From: an uncultured Bacteroidales bacterium
GTDB taxonomy: Bacteria > Bacteroidota > Bacteroidia > Bacteroidales > Paludibacteraceae
Assembly (NCBI GenBank): GCA_937901225.1
Contig: CALCGX010000098.1
Location: forward strand, 1 to 9,619
DNA length: 9,619 nucleotides
Direction of reading: 5' to 3'
The notes beneath the pieces are model-generated. The model did no database searches and was not told the origin of the DNA. It worked only from the letters and a program-made list of their open reading frames with translations. This document shows positions 1 through 6,491 of the stretch, in pieces. The first letter of the stretch is position 1, and the number at the start of each line of letters is the position of its first letter. Made by a program: the position numbers and the translations under genes.

Positions 1-1
1 C

Positions 2-445
2 GACTCACTAGGCAATGTCATCGGCACCCACCAAGGATACTGCCACTATACCATCGGCCAGCGCAAAGGATTAGGCATCGCATTAGGAGCACCTAAGTTC
101 GTCACGCATATCGATGCCACCAACAACCGCGTCACGCTCGGCGACCGCGACGACCTACTCACATGCCAAGCCTACGTATCCGACCTACGCATACGTGACC
201 TCCAGTGGCTCATGGAATCCCCTACCCTACAAGCACGTATCCGATACCGATCACCAGCCGTCCCATGCCAACTCTCGTACACGAGCTCTGCGAGTGATCG
301 TTCGAGCGTATGCGAGATAAGAACTGCCAACTGTCAACTGTCAACTGTCCACTTCTCCTCACCCGTATGGGGCGTCACACCTGGACAATCACTCGTACTC
401 TACAAAGACGACCTACTCGTTGGAGGAGGTATTATTACTTCGTAA
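2..445 (+). CDS. mnmA: tRNA-specific 2-thiouridylase MnmA, C-terminal part (5' truncated by window edge)
   Basis: This is the last 147 codons of the enzyme that puts sulfur on U34 of Lys, Glu and Gln tRNAs, using ATP and sulfur relayed from a cysteine desulfurase. The frame enters at base 2 and ends with TAA at 443-445. Family landmarks visible are YTIGQRKGLGIALG near the start, ARIRYRSPAVPC in the middle, and VTPGQSLVLYKDDLLVGGGI at the end, which belong to the central domain and the C-terminal beta-barrel that contacts tRNA. The ATP-binding PP-loop and catalytic cysteines lie outside the window. The linker between the PC of RYRSPAVPC and the FSSPVWGVTPGQ strand is about 28 residues. From memory the E. 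coli linker is about 13, so roughly 15 residues look extra, and this segment contains a 7-bp tandem repeat. The end overlaps the convergent SPFH gene by 11 bp. Confidence 0.95.
   Translation, partial: DSLGNVIGTHQGYCHYTIGQRKGLGIALGAPKFVTHIDATNNRVTLGDRDDLLTCQAYVSDLRIRDLQWLMESPTLQARIRYRSPAVPCQLSYTSSASDRSSVCEIRTANCQLSTVHFSSPVWGVTPGQSLVLYKDDLLVGGGIITS
322..349 (+). repeat. 7-bp tandem repeat (AACTGTC, four units) inside mnmA
   Basis: Four consecutive 7-bp units, AACTGCC followed by three AACTGTC, lie inside the mnmA reading frame and encode part of an unusually long loop (TANCQLSTV). The 28 bp alone are not a multiple of three, so either flanking bases came with them or the frame was compensated. 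Just 5' are TGCGAG at 289-294 and again at 311-316, and a small CTCGT-AC-ACGAG hairpin at 274-285, which may belong to the same inserted segment. Confidence 0.8.
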
Positions 446-1283
446 AATTAATCATTGGCATCATATTGTTGCTGCCTTGGATTTGTGGCATCTTACCATC
501 CCACTTCTCAATCCAATCCTCAAGCACAATATTGTGGGTTAACGATGCAGAGATGGTGCGATTGTAATATGCTTCGGCATCTGCCTTGATCTTCATCGCC
601 TGTGCCTCACCTTCGGCTTTGGCTATAGCAATCCTAGCATTCGCTTCGGCCTCTTTCACCTCATTCTCTGCCTTCAGTGCCGCTTGTACCGCTGCGTTCT
701 TGGCATCAATCATTTGGCGAAGTGATGCAGGAGGAGTGATCTGCGAAGTAAACTCCGTCACCACAAAACCCTCTGTTGTTAAGGTCGAGTCTAGCATGAT
801 GCGCACTTCACTCTCAAAACTTGCTCGATTGGCCATCAACTCGTCAGAAGTGTAATTGTTGGCTACCACACGATAGGCATCGTAAATCATCGTGCGCATG
901 TAGCCTGACTCTATATCGCGCAACGAACGACGATACTTGAAGAACACCTCCACAGCCTTATCTCTGTTCAGGTAATAAGCCATCGTCGGATCCATCTCAA
1001 AGACTGCCGCATCTTTCGTGTTTACATTGAATGGATGATAATCCACACGTTGCACGAATATTGGATAGGTAAACACATCCGTCGTTATTGGGCAATAGAA
1101 CACATAACCCGTCACTGGTGTTGCATCCAACGTACCTTGTTCTGTCAGGGAGAGCTTGTTAAACTTAATACCTACCTCAGAAGAGTCCACACGGGTGCAA
1201 CGCACAAAAATACTGCAACATACCACGAGTACAAGAAATACTAAAATACTCTTTACACCTTTAGTCTTAAAAAATTCGTTCAT
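435..1283 (-). CDS. SPFH/band-7 (prohibitin/stomatin-like) membrane-anchored protein
   Basis: A 282-aa protein with a short cytoplasmic N-terminus, one hydrophobic anchor at about residues 11-28, an SPFH/band-7 domain at about 33-190 (starting VDSSEVGIKF) and an Ala/Glu/Lys-rich coiled coil at about 193-240 (NAAVQAALKAENEVKEAEAN). It ends in a non-helical tail rich in Asn and Met. Such proteins oligomerise as rings or microdomain scaffolds in the inner membrane and often partner with membrane proteases. The anchor contains C22-C23 and C29, but none sits in a convincing lipobox, so a signal anchor is preferred. It lies 36 bp downstream of the PrsW-like gene on the same strand, so the two are probably co-transcribed. 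Its stop (TAA) lies inside the convergent mnmA end. The family call is secure; the biological role is not. Confidence 0.88.
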   Translation of the reverse strand: MNEFFKTKGVKSILVFLVLVVCCSIFVRCTRVDSSEVGIKFNKLSLTEQGTLDATPVTGYVFYCPITTDVFTYPIFVQRVDYHPFNVNTKDAAVFEMDPTMAYYLNRDKAVEVFFKYRRSLRDIESGYMRTMIYDAYRVVANNYTSDELMANRASFESEVRIMLDSTLTTEGFVVTEFTSQITPPASLRQMIDAKNAAVQAALKAENEVKEAEANARIAIAKAEGEAQAMKIKADAEAYYNRTISASLTHNIVLEDWIEKWDGKMPQIQGSNNMMPMINFTK

Positions 1284-1319
1284 AAGCTAATTATTTTAAA
1301 AGTTGAATATATATCTATC

Positions 1320-2069
1320 TCAATTGATTACCTCATTCTCATGTTTTGTAACATGTGCCTTGATTGCCTTCCCAGCAAATCTCCACAGATAAAAGCAAAG
1401 TACTATAAATACGAATGCTAATGTCCCACTGAGCCACAGCGGAAGTTCTACTCTCAGTGTTAAAGGTATTATATCATACATGCCGTGTGCCATCATGGGT
1501 GCAATAAAAGTCATGGCTACATTCCATTCGCGATCCTTTGAAGAGAAATGGGCTAAAGAATAGAAATATCCCATTAGTACTCCAAAACAGAAATGCGCAG
1601 GGACAGCAGTCACTGCACGCGAGAGTGCAATGGTAAGCCATTCTGTATCACCTATAATATATGAACGCACAATATACATTACATTTTCTAATCCAGCAAA
1701 ACCTAAAGAAACGCATACTGCATATACAATACCATCCATGCGCTCATCGAAATGGATATTTTTGCGTAAGAATAACCATAGCACAAACAGTTTAGCTAAT
1801 TCTTCTGGTATCGCCGCACCTAAAAATGCATGATTCATGGCATCTAAAAAATGCTGCACATCTTTGGGTATAGCACCTATCGCCATCAATGGTAAAGACA
1901 TACATAACGACAGTATGATAGACAGAACCCCCAACAGCGTAGCCTTTACCAATTCTCGTGTCGGCTCTGGCGAATGGCGATCCCTCCAATAGATATAAAT
2001 CAGCAACACAATTGCTGGAATAAGGGCTGATAAGATAGGAAGAGTATACATAACTTTAGATGAATCCAT
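1320..2069 (-). CDS. PrsW-type glutamic intramembrane protease
   Basis: A 249-aa polytopic membrane protein with about seven to eight predicted membrane segments. It carries the family signatures in order: EELAK at residues 89-93 (EExxK), the E128-N129 pair in GFAGLENVMY, H159 in VPAHFCFG, and H195 in MMAHGMYD. PrsW of Bacillus cleaves the anti-sigma factor RsiW in regulated intramembrane proteolysis; homologues in other phyla mostly have unknown substrates. The catalytic set appears intact. No anti-sigma or sigma factor lies nearby, so a RsiW-like role is not supported by context. The immediate downstream neighbour is an SPFH protein, which suggests a protease-scaffold pair. A promoter match lies 31-60 bp upstream of the ATG, giving a short leader. 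The start chosen is the first Met and fits that promoter. Confidence 0.9.
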   Translation of the reverse strand: MDSSKVMYTLPILSALIPAIVLLIYIYWRDRHSPEPTRELVKATLLGVLSIILSLCMSLPLMAIGAIPKDVQHFLDAMNHAFLGAAIPEELAKLFVLWLFLRKNIHFDERMDGIVYAVCVSLGFAGLENVMYIVRSYIIGDTEWLTIALSRAVTAVPAHFCFGVLMGYFYSLAHFSSKDREWNVAMTFIAPMMAHGMYDIIPLTLRVELPLWLSGTLAFVFIVLCFYLWRFAGKAIKAHVTKHENEVIN

Positions 2070-2099
2070 TATTTTGATTCCAAATAATTAATTTGTCTG

Positions 2100-2129
2100 C
2101 AAAGATAATACTTTTTTTGCATTCCCAAA
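2100..2129 (-). promoter_or_regulatory. Bacteroidota-type promoter for the prsW-SPFH pair
   Basis: Read on the minus strand: TTTG at 2129-2126, an 18-nt spacer, then TATCTTTG at 2107-2100, which matches the TAnnTTTG -7 consensus. Transcription would begin near 2093, about 25 nt before the ATG at 2069. The -33 element overlaps the right end of the left arm of the inverted repeat at 2116-2160. Confidence 0.65.
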
Positions 2130-2160
2130 AATATTATCACTATTTTTTAGGGAATGCAAA
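2116..2160. repeat. Perfect 11-bp inverted repeat overlapping the prsW promoter
   Basis: Arms TTTGCATTCCC (2116-2126) and GGGAATGCAAA (2150-2160) are perfect reverse complements separated by 23 bp of A/T-rich sequence that nearly pairs on itself (AAAAATA against TATTTTTT). It is the main content of the 137-bp gap between the prsW-like gene and the outer-membrane barrel gene. Neither side has the T-run expected immediately after a terminator stem, so an operator or structural repeat is more likely than a terminator. Confidence 0.6.
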
Positions 2161-2206
2161 TTAAGAGTCATAAAAACGTGTGAAGATTAGTATAATGACA
2201 AAGACG

Positions 2207-2758
2207 TCATTTTACATAATAGCGAAGTGCAATTCCTATACTCCAGTCAAACATATGTAATTCGGATTTGATTCCCAGAGGGACACCTATCATGTAACCA
2301 TATCCAGGTCGGAAATCTGCACTAACAGAAAAAGGAATACCTTCGAAAACATATTCGATACCGGCTATAGCATTAGCTCCGATTTTGCCAAAAACATATG
2401 AACCACCATACTCCATAGCTAAACCAGCACTTACGCCTGCACCCGCAAAATAGTTCAGCCAACCTACTTTAACGTCACAAATCGGAGCTTGGTACATCAC
2501 ATTAGGGTTGAGTGCGAAGTCCCAATGTTTTTCACCACTAACAGCACCATAATCTATATCTTCAAAAAACATCTTTCCTGCTACTTTGTGCAATCCTACA
2601 TAGAGATCTGTTTGCAAAACAATGTTATCTGAACAATACATTTTATAACTTCCTCCATATAAAGATCCTACGATAGGACCTGAAGCATAACGATACTGTG
2701 CATTAGCAGTGATTGCGCATGCAATTACAGCAAGAGCAAAAATAAATAACTTTTTCAT
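2207..2758 (-). CDS. Small outer-membrane beta-barrel protein, function unknown
   Basis: A 183-aa protein with a clear signal peptide (MKKLFIFALAVIACAITANA, cleavage before Q21). The mature part of about 162 residues has alternating hydrophobic and aromatic strands, Gly-rich turns and a final amphipathic strand (DWSIGIALRYYVK). This size suits an eight-stranded barrel of the OmpX/OmpW size class, but I recognise no specific family. It is the last gene of the five-gene exported cluster, 34 bp after the preceding stop. A barrel expressed with lipoproteins could be their outer-membrane partner; that is inference from context. A weak dyad at 2194-2211 overlaps the stop codon and lacks a T-run, so the end of the transcript is unclear. 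Confidence 0.75.
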   Translation of the reverse strand: MKKLFIFALAVIACAITANAQYRYASGPIVGSLYGGSYKMYCSDNIVLQTDLYVGLHKVAGKMFFEDIDYGAVSGEKHWDFALNPNVMYQAPICDVKVGWLNYFAGAGVSAGLAMEYGGSYVFGKIGANAIAGIEYVFEGIPFSVSADFRPGYGYMIGVPLGIKSELHMFDWSIGIALRYYVK

Positions 2759-2792
2759 AATAGTAAAATAATGAGTGTGTTAATAAAATAAT

Positions 2793-3254
2793 TTAGTATC
2801 TAAATATCATTTGTCGAATGATATCTGTACCATTTCGTGAGCGACCATTCCAACGGCTTAGTTGCAACCTATTTTCAGAAATGGATTCGATAGTATATAC
2901 CACTTCCGAGCCACTTAATTCGCCATAAACAAGATTTCTACCACGGATACGTAGTACATTGCCAGATAAATTCCATTGTAATTCTTGATTGCCACCTGTA
3001 CCTAAAAAGCCATTCTCATAACATGTGCCGTCTGCATAAAACAGAATCCAATAGGATCTATTAGAAATTCTATCATCTATCCGTGAGTTAACTACATTAT
3101 ATGCTTCTTGAAAGTACCAGCGTTTGACCAACATTTGCTCCACCGCGTTCAGAGTATTAGTTTGTACTGTTGTTGATGGTCGCGTTAGTATGAAACAGCT
3201 AGTCTGTCCTATACACAACAATGCAAGCACAAGAAGTTTGAATACATGTTTCAT
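2793..3254 (-). CDS. Lipocalin-like lipoprotein (153 aa)
   Basis: Start chosen at MKHVFKLLVL because its ATG overlaps the stop of the upstream gene as ATGA (3251-3254) and because it gives a proper signal peptide; a longer version with 19 extra residues would bury the signal. The peptide ends in IGQTSC with C20 as likely lipidation site, although Gln at -3 makes the lipobox imperfect. The mature part has the pattern of Bacteroidota lipocalin-like domains: a leading KRWYF strand at about 44-48, then YWILFYADGTCYENG, LQWNLSGNVLRIRG and a late VVYTIESISENRLQLSRW hairpin. Ligand unknown. The four-base overlap points to translational coupling with the preceding gene. Confidence 0.72.
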   Translation of the reverse strand: MKHVFKLLVLALLCIGQTSCFILTRPSTTVQTNTLNAVEQMLVKRWYFQEAYNVVNSRIDDRISNRSYWILFYADGTCYENGFLGTGGNQELQWNLSGNVLRIRGRNLVYGELSGSEVVYTIESISENRLQLSRWNGRSRNGTDIIRQMIFRY

Positions 3255-3850
3255 TTTGATTTCATATTTAAGCGTGTGAAATCGCCCAATAATTCCATAT
3301 AAGCATTCCACATTCGTAATGTAGGAATCACATTGCCCGCACCCAGTATTTGATTGACCTTGTAGGTCGCTAACTTCTCATTTGTCTTCCAATCAAAGAC
3401 CTCTATCTCTCCCATCAATGTTACGCATCCCCCATCACCAAATCCAAAATAAGCAGCAGCAGTACTTCCTAAATCCATGCACGAGACATGAAAAATCGTT
3501 TTGTAATCAGGATTATCCGAATCAGATACCAATAATGCGCGTTTGCGATTCATTACATTCCAGTTTTTTACAAATTTCTCATATGCAAATTCATGCATAG
3601 GAGCCCATGTTTCTCCTGACTCTTTATCCTCAGAAGCAATATACTCCTCAAATAACAAAGCCCCTTCTTTTAGAACTCCTTTTGATATTTCACCCACATA
3701 GCAACTATCGTAATCAAAAATAAAAGTTGTAGTCTTTGTGTGATCGAGAAATATTTTTCCTGACCCAGAAACGATTTCTATGCTCTTAGGTTTAGCATAG
3801 CCAAGTGTTGTAAACATTGCAACAACACACAAAATAATAATCTTTTTCAT
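3251..3850 (-). CDS. Exported protein of a Bacteroidales family without assigned function
   Basis: A 199-aa protein starting MKKIIILCVV with a signal peptide cleaved after GYA at residue 19, and no lipobox, so periplasmic or secreted. A further in-frame Met 14 codons upstream would overlap the previous gene and spoil the signal peptide. The body shows KPKSIEIVSGSGKIFLD at the mature N-terminus, a FVKNWN segment, a YKTIFHVSCMDLG strand, a GFGDGGCVTLMGEIEVFDWKT hairpin and a terminal LGDFTRL. This resembles, from memory, a common Bacteroidales exported family in which a Gly-rich strand precedes a V-x-D-x-x-T segment; I cannot name it and no function is known to me. It sits 19 bp after the lipoprotein gene upstream and overlaps the next gene by four bases. 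Confidence 0.7.
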   Translation of the reverse strand: MKKIIILCVVAMFTTLGYAKPKSIEIVSGSGKIFLDHTKTTTFIFDYDSCYVGEISKGVLKEGALLFEEYIASEDKESGETWAPMHEFAYEKFVKNWNVMNRKRALLVSDSDNPDYKTIFHVSCMDLGSTAAAYFGFGDGGCVTLMGEIEVFDWKTNEKLATYKVNQILGAGNVIPTLRMWNAYMELLGDFTRLNMKSK

Positions 3851-3869
3851 GATAAATAAATTTAGCGGG

Positions 3870-4310
3870 TTAGTATTTTCTTGCAGGGGCACCTGCGGTG
3901 CCTCCTTGAGGTCTCACTTCTTCAGAAGGCTTGATATACGTTTCTTCAATCCATGTTCCGTTTACGGTATTTCCCATGTATAGTTTCAATGTAGAGCCAT
4001 AGACTTCTACATAGTAATCTTCGTGGATTTCACCATGTGATAGGGTTAACATTTTATTCCCGTCATACATCCAAACGCCTTCTTCATAGCGATCTGAAAC
4101 ACGCCAATACTTTACATATTGACCCGATTTGTAAAATGTTAACGTCACGTAAGGCACAGTACTTTCTATTCCATTGTTAGTTTTGCGCTTGTTCAACTCC
4201 CATATACCAAAGAGTTGATTGGTTTTGTCCACGCTCGCTTGGGAAAGATCGCAGCTTGGCAGTATGATTAGCACCACTAGTGCGCAAACTAATAGTTTAA
4301 AGGATTTCAT
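3870..4310 (-). CDS. Lipocalin-like lipoprotein (146 aa)
   Basis: Signal peptide MKSFKLLVCALVVLIILPSC with a good lipobox (LPSC, C20 lipidated). The mature part opens with LFGIWELNKRK, the G-x-W strand typical of lipocalin-like beta-barrels. It continues with VTLTFYKSGQYVKYW, GVWMYDGNKMLTLSHG and YVEVYGSTLKLYMG, the strand-turn-strand rhythm of this group. A low-complexity tail (PQGGTAGAPARKY) follows. It is probably anchored in the outer membrane or periplasm-facing leaflet and binds an unknown ligand. It lies 31 bp after the 417-aa lipoprotein gene and 19 bp before the secreted-protein gene, so co-transcription is likely. The domain plan repeats that of the N-terminal part of the 417-aa protein and of the 153-aa lipoprotein, suggesting paralogous units. 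Confidence 0.75.
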   Translation of the reverse strand: MKSFKLLVCALVVLIILPSCDLSQASVDKTNQLFGIWELNKRKTNNGIESTVPYVTLTFYKSGQYVKYWRVSDRYEEGVWMYDGNKMLTLSHGEIHEDYYVEVYGSTLKLYMGNTVNGTWIEETYIKPSEEVRPQGGTAGAPARKY

Positions 4311-4341
4311 AACATTATCTTGGAGTAATATTTGTTACTAC

Positions 4342-5595
4342 TTATTTGACTTCTTGAACGAGACGGATGGAATGACCCTCATTCCGAATAGTTTCTACTA
4401 TTCCTGTTTTCTCTTCATCGAAATATAAGCATTGAACATACGTTGGTGTAACGACTCCAGTTGTAGATGTCCAATACCAACCTGGTTTAGTTTCCACCAT
4501 TGTTCCTGCTAAATAGTTAGCTTTACCACAGCCTGGCAAAAATACAACTCCAAGTTGCTCTAGCAAGGCAAATTCTACAAAAGATAGTTTATTATTTTTA
4601 GGATCTGTTCCTGCTTCTTTGTATGTTTTAATAGTTATATTACTTGGACAAACGAATTTATCAGGAAAAATAATCATTCCATTTACTCCATAAACATCGG
4701 CAAAAGCAAACAAATTCCCAGCATTGGGACGTTTGCTAAATAAATACATAATTTCATCAGCAGATAATACTCGCCAAAGCCCTTCTTGATTTCCTCCATT
4801 CTCGATTTTATTATAAACTCCCCAATCTGCTTCAGCATACTCTCCTGTCATATCTTGGGTTATGTCGTTATTGATGTAATAATATTCATTTTTATTATTT
4901 CTTGTACCTGGACGATAATCATATACGCCACCATCCCAACCGCTAGTTCCCCAGAAAAACAAATCAATCCAATATTTCCAAGTCCAACAATCATCTACGG
5001 TATATACATTATTTAACATGCTGCACCTATCATATTGTTTTTCATGAAAACGGAACCGATTTTCGCAAGGAAGATAGGTCAAGTTTCCTTGAGAGAAATA
5101 TATCCTTTTATTTTCTCCTACAGAAAATATACCATTAATAGCCCCCTCGGGCGCATGAATATCATTTATGATAACATCTTCAATCTTCTGGAATGTTTGT
5201 CTACACCATAGATTCTCACCATAATCTAGATGCCATTTAAGCGTCTTATTATTTAATGCTAGCACCTTATGTGTTAGTTCTATATCATTCAATTCGATTG
5301 ATATAAATGCCTCAGCAATAATTCTATATGAATACATTTCAAATTGATCTGCATCTAGATACCTTTTTATAACAGTTCCAGAGTCTGTAAAAGTTAACGT
5401 AAAGTCTCTTTGATCAATTGCGGTTGTCGAAACATCATCATATATAGATTCTATCAACAACCAAGAACCAGACAACAAGTCCATATTGATTTCATCAATA
5501 GGTGGTTCTAATTCATCAGGGAAATTAGGATTCTCAGGACAACCAGCAAATACTAATGCCATTAGCACAATGGCTAAATAATTAAACTTTTTCAT
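4342..5595 (-). CDS. Two-domain lipoprotein: lipocalin-like domain plus Bacteroidota surface-protein domain
   Basis: A 417-aa lipoprotein with signal MKKFNYLAIVLMALVFAGC (lipobox FAGC, C19). Residues about 40-137 form a lipocalin-like domain opening with LLSGSWLLIES. From about 155 onward comes a domain I know from many Bacteroidota surface proteins, with the landmarks FSVGENKRIYFSQGNLTY, WIDLFFWGTSGWDGG, NGGNQEGLWRVLSADEIMYL, NGMIIFPDKF, VFLPGCGK, WYWTSTT and a closing HSIRLVQEV. It resembles the FISUMP/DUF1566-like group (C-type-lectin-like fold), but I cannot assign a Pfam number by eye. It is the first gene of the five-gene cluster, with 60 bp to the DUF3267 gene upstream and no clear promoter in that gap. 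Probable role: surface-exposed binding or adhesion protein; the ligand is not predictable. Confidence 0.78.
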   Translation of the reverse strand: MKKFNYLAIVLMALVFAGCPENPNFPDELEPPIDEINMDLLSGSWLLIESIYDDVSTTAIDQRDFTLTFTDSGTVIKRYLDADQFEMYSYRIIAEAFISIELNDIELTHKVLALNNKTLKWHLDYGENLWCRQTFQKIEDVIINDIHAPEGAINGIFSVGENKRIYFSQGNLTYLPCENRFRFHEKQYDRCSMLNNVYTVDDCWTWKYWIDLFFWGTSGWDGGVYDYRPGTRNNKNEYYYINNDITQDMTGEYAEADWGVYNKIENGGNQEGLWRVLSADEIMYLFSKRPNAGNLFAFADVYGVNGMIIFPDKFVCPSNITIKTYKEAGTDPKNNKLSFVEFALLEQLGVVFLPGCGKANYLAGTMVETKPGWYWTSTTGVVTPTYVQCLYFDEEKTGIVETIRNEGHSIRLVQEVK

Positions 5596-5655
5596 ACTAA
5601 TAAATTTTAATGGTTATATATTTTAATTCTTTAATTAAACGGATGCTTCTTAGAG

Positions 5656-6318
5656 TTAGATTGATCGTTTAATTTCTTCAAATTCTTCATCAGTATCGAA
5701 TAGAAAATATCCTGCTGTTGATGGATGGTCATAAACTTTCACAAATCCATCTTCCTTGCGCAATAACCAAGCTATCCAAATATCTCCTATTGCTACAGTA
5801 ATCCCTATCATGCCATATAATAAGATAAGGCTATTCCCTAAAATGAAAGATAAAATACTTGGTATGATACCTAATAATATAAGTGGCATAAGTGTCACCC
5901 AGCGATATTGAGCAACAGTTAAAGGAACACCACAATGACAATAAGCCGCACATTTCTTCCACATCATCCCAAACTTGAGATCCTTCCATTTTGCTTTGCC
6001 AACAACCATTGCGGTTAATCCGTGAATCAATTCATGAGGAATCATCAATAACACTCCAAACAAAACGGTACCGTACATAAATCCAAATAGTCCTCCCATT
6101 GTGCTTGTAATAATAGTACTTATGGTATTATTCGTATCAGGCATTAACTCTACAAGATGAACTATACCCTTATAAAAAAGAGTATTATCTAAATTTGTTA
6201 TAAACTTTTCAGGGTGAATCCAATTAAATAGTGGAATTAAGACACCTGCTACGACAACAATCAAGAGCAAACTTAATAAATTCGCTTTCAAAAGACTAAT
6301 TTCTGATTTTCTAATCAT
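5656..6318 (-). CDS. DUF3267 putative membrane zincin metallopeptidase
   Basis: A 220-aa polytopic membrane protein from MIRKSEISLL. The active-site motif is HELIH at residues 95-99 (HExxH) in MIPHELIHGLTAMVVGKAK, typical of DUF3267 putative zincins. A GD pair at 178-179 in the last hydrophobic segment could supply a further metal ligand. Four membrane segments are likely at about 12-31, 78-94, 140-160 and 164-186. Three starts are possible: 6318 (preferred; preceded by an A-rich AAAAATAACACAATT leader), 6351 (11 codons longer) and 6483. The last is rejected because it would read through the terminator stem and a structured RNA region. No TAnnTTTG promoter is visible between the terminator and the ATG, so expression may depend on read-through from upstream. 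The next gene on this strand starts 60 bp downstream. Substrate unknown. Confidence 0.8.
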   Translation of the reverse strand: MIRKSEISLLKANLLSLLLIVVVAGVLIPLFNWIHPEKFITNLDNTLFYKGIVHLVELMPDTNNTISTIITSTMGGLFGFMYGTVLFGVLLMIPHELIHGLTAMVVGKAKWKDLKFGMMWKKCAAYCHCGVPLTVAQYRWVTLMPLILLGIIPSILSFILGNSLILLYGMIGITVAIGDIWIAWLLRKEDGFVKVYDHPSTAGYFLFDTDEEFEEIKRSI

Positions 6319-6368
6319 AATTGTGTTATTTTTAGTGATTGTTGACTCCATACAATCCGTGAATATAT

Positions 6369-6404
6369 AAAAAAAGCGTGGAGTCCGACTATTGCCGTTC
6401 CACG
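6369..6404 (-). terminator. Rho-independent terminator, minus strand
   Basis: On the minus strand CGTGGA (6404-6399) pairs with TCCACG (6382-6377) around a 16-nt loop that itself can form a small GGC-AATA-GTC stem. One base later comes a run of seven T (6375-6369). It would end transcripts coming from the 6723-6754 promoter just before the DUF3267 gene. TGGAGTC within it (6379-6385) is also complementary to GACTCCA at 6344-6350, so competing folds are possible. Confidence 0.65.
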
Positions 6405-6410
6405 TATTGA

Positions 6411-6453
6411 GGCTCTCGCATTGCCCATCATCTTGAAACGACAACGCGAAGCC
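6411..6453 (-). ncRNA. Structured RNA hairpin upstream of the terminator (3' UTR or small RNA)
   Basis: In the minus-strand transcript, bases 6453-6440 pair with 6425-6411 to give a stem of about 14 bp with one bulged base (6415) and a 14-nt loop. Two of the pairs (6445/6420 and 6441/6424) are G-U wobbles as minus-strand RNA but would be A-C mismatches as plus-strand RNA, so the structure favours a minus-strand RNA. The terminator follows after six bases. The region also translates as an N-terminal extension of the DUF3267 protein, which I reject. I do not recognise it as tmRNA, SRP RNA, RNase P RNA or a known riboswitch. Confidence 0.45.
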
Positions 6454-6491
6454 CACGCCGAATATAAATATACTCTCGTGCAATCTATTTA

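Noticed and set aside
586..855. Plus-strand ORF opposite the SPFH gene
   Set aside because: Shadow of the Ala/Glu-rich coiled coil (reads as Ala/Ser/Phe-rich sequence).
2194..2211. AATGAC/GTCATT dyad as terminator of the outer-membrane barrel gene
   Set aside because: Only six pairs, overlaps the stop codon and lacks a T-run on the minus strand.
6319..6483. N-terminal extension of the DUF3267 protein from the Met at 6483
   Set aside because: It would translate the 14-bp RNA stem and the terminator; the start at 6318 gives a normal membrane protein with an A-rich leader.
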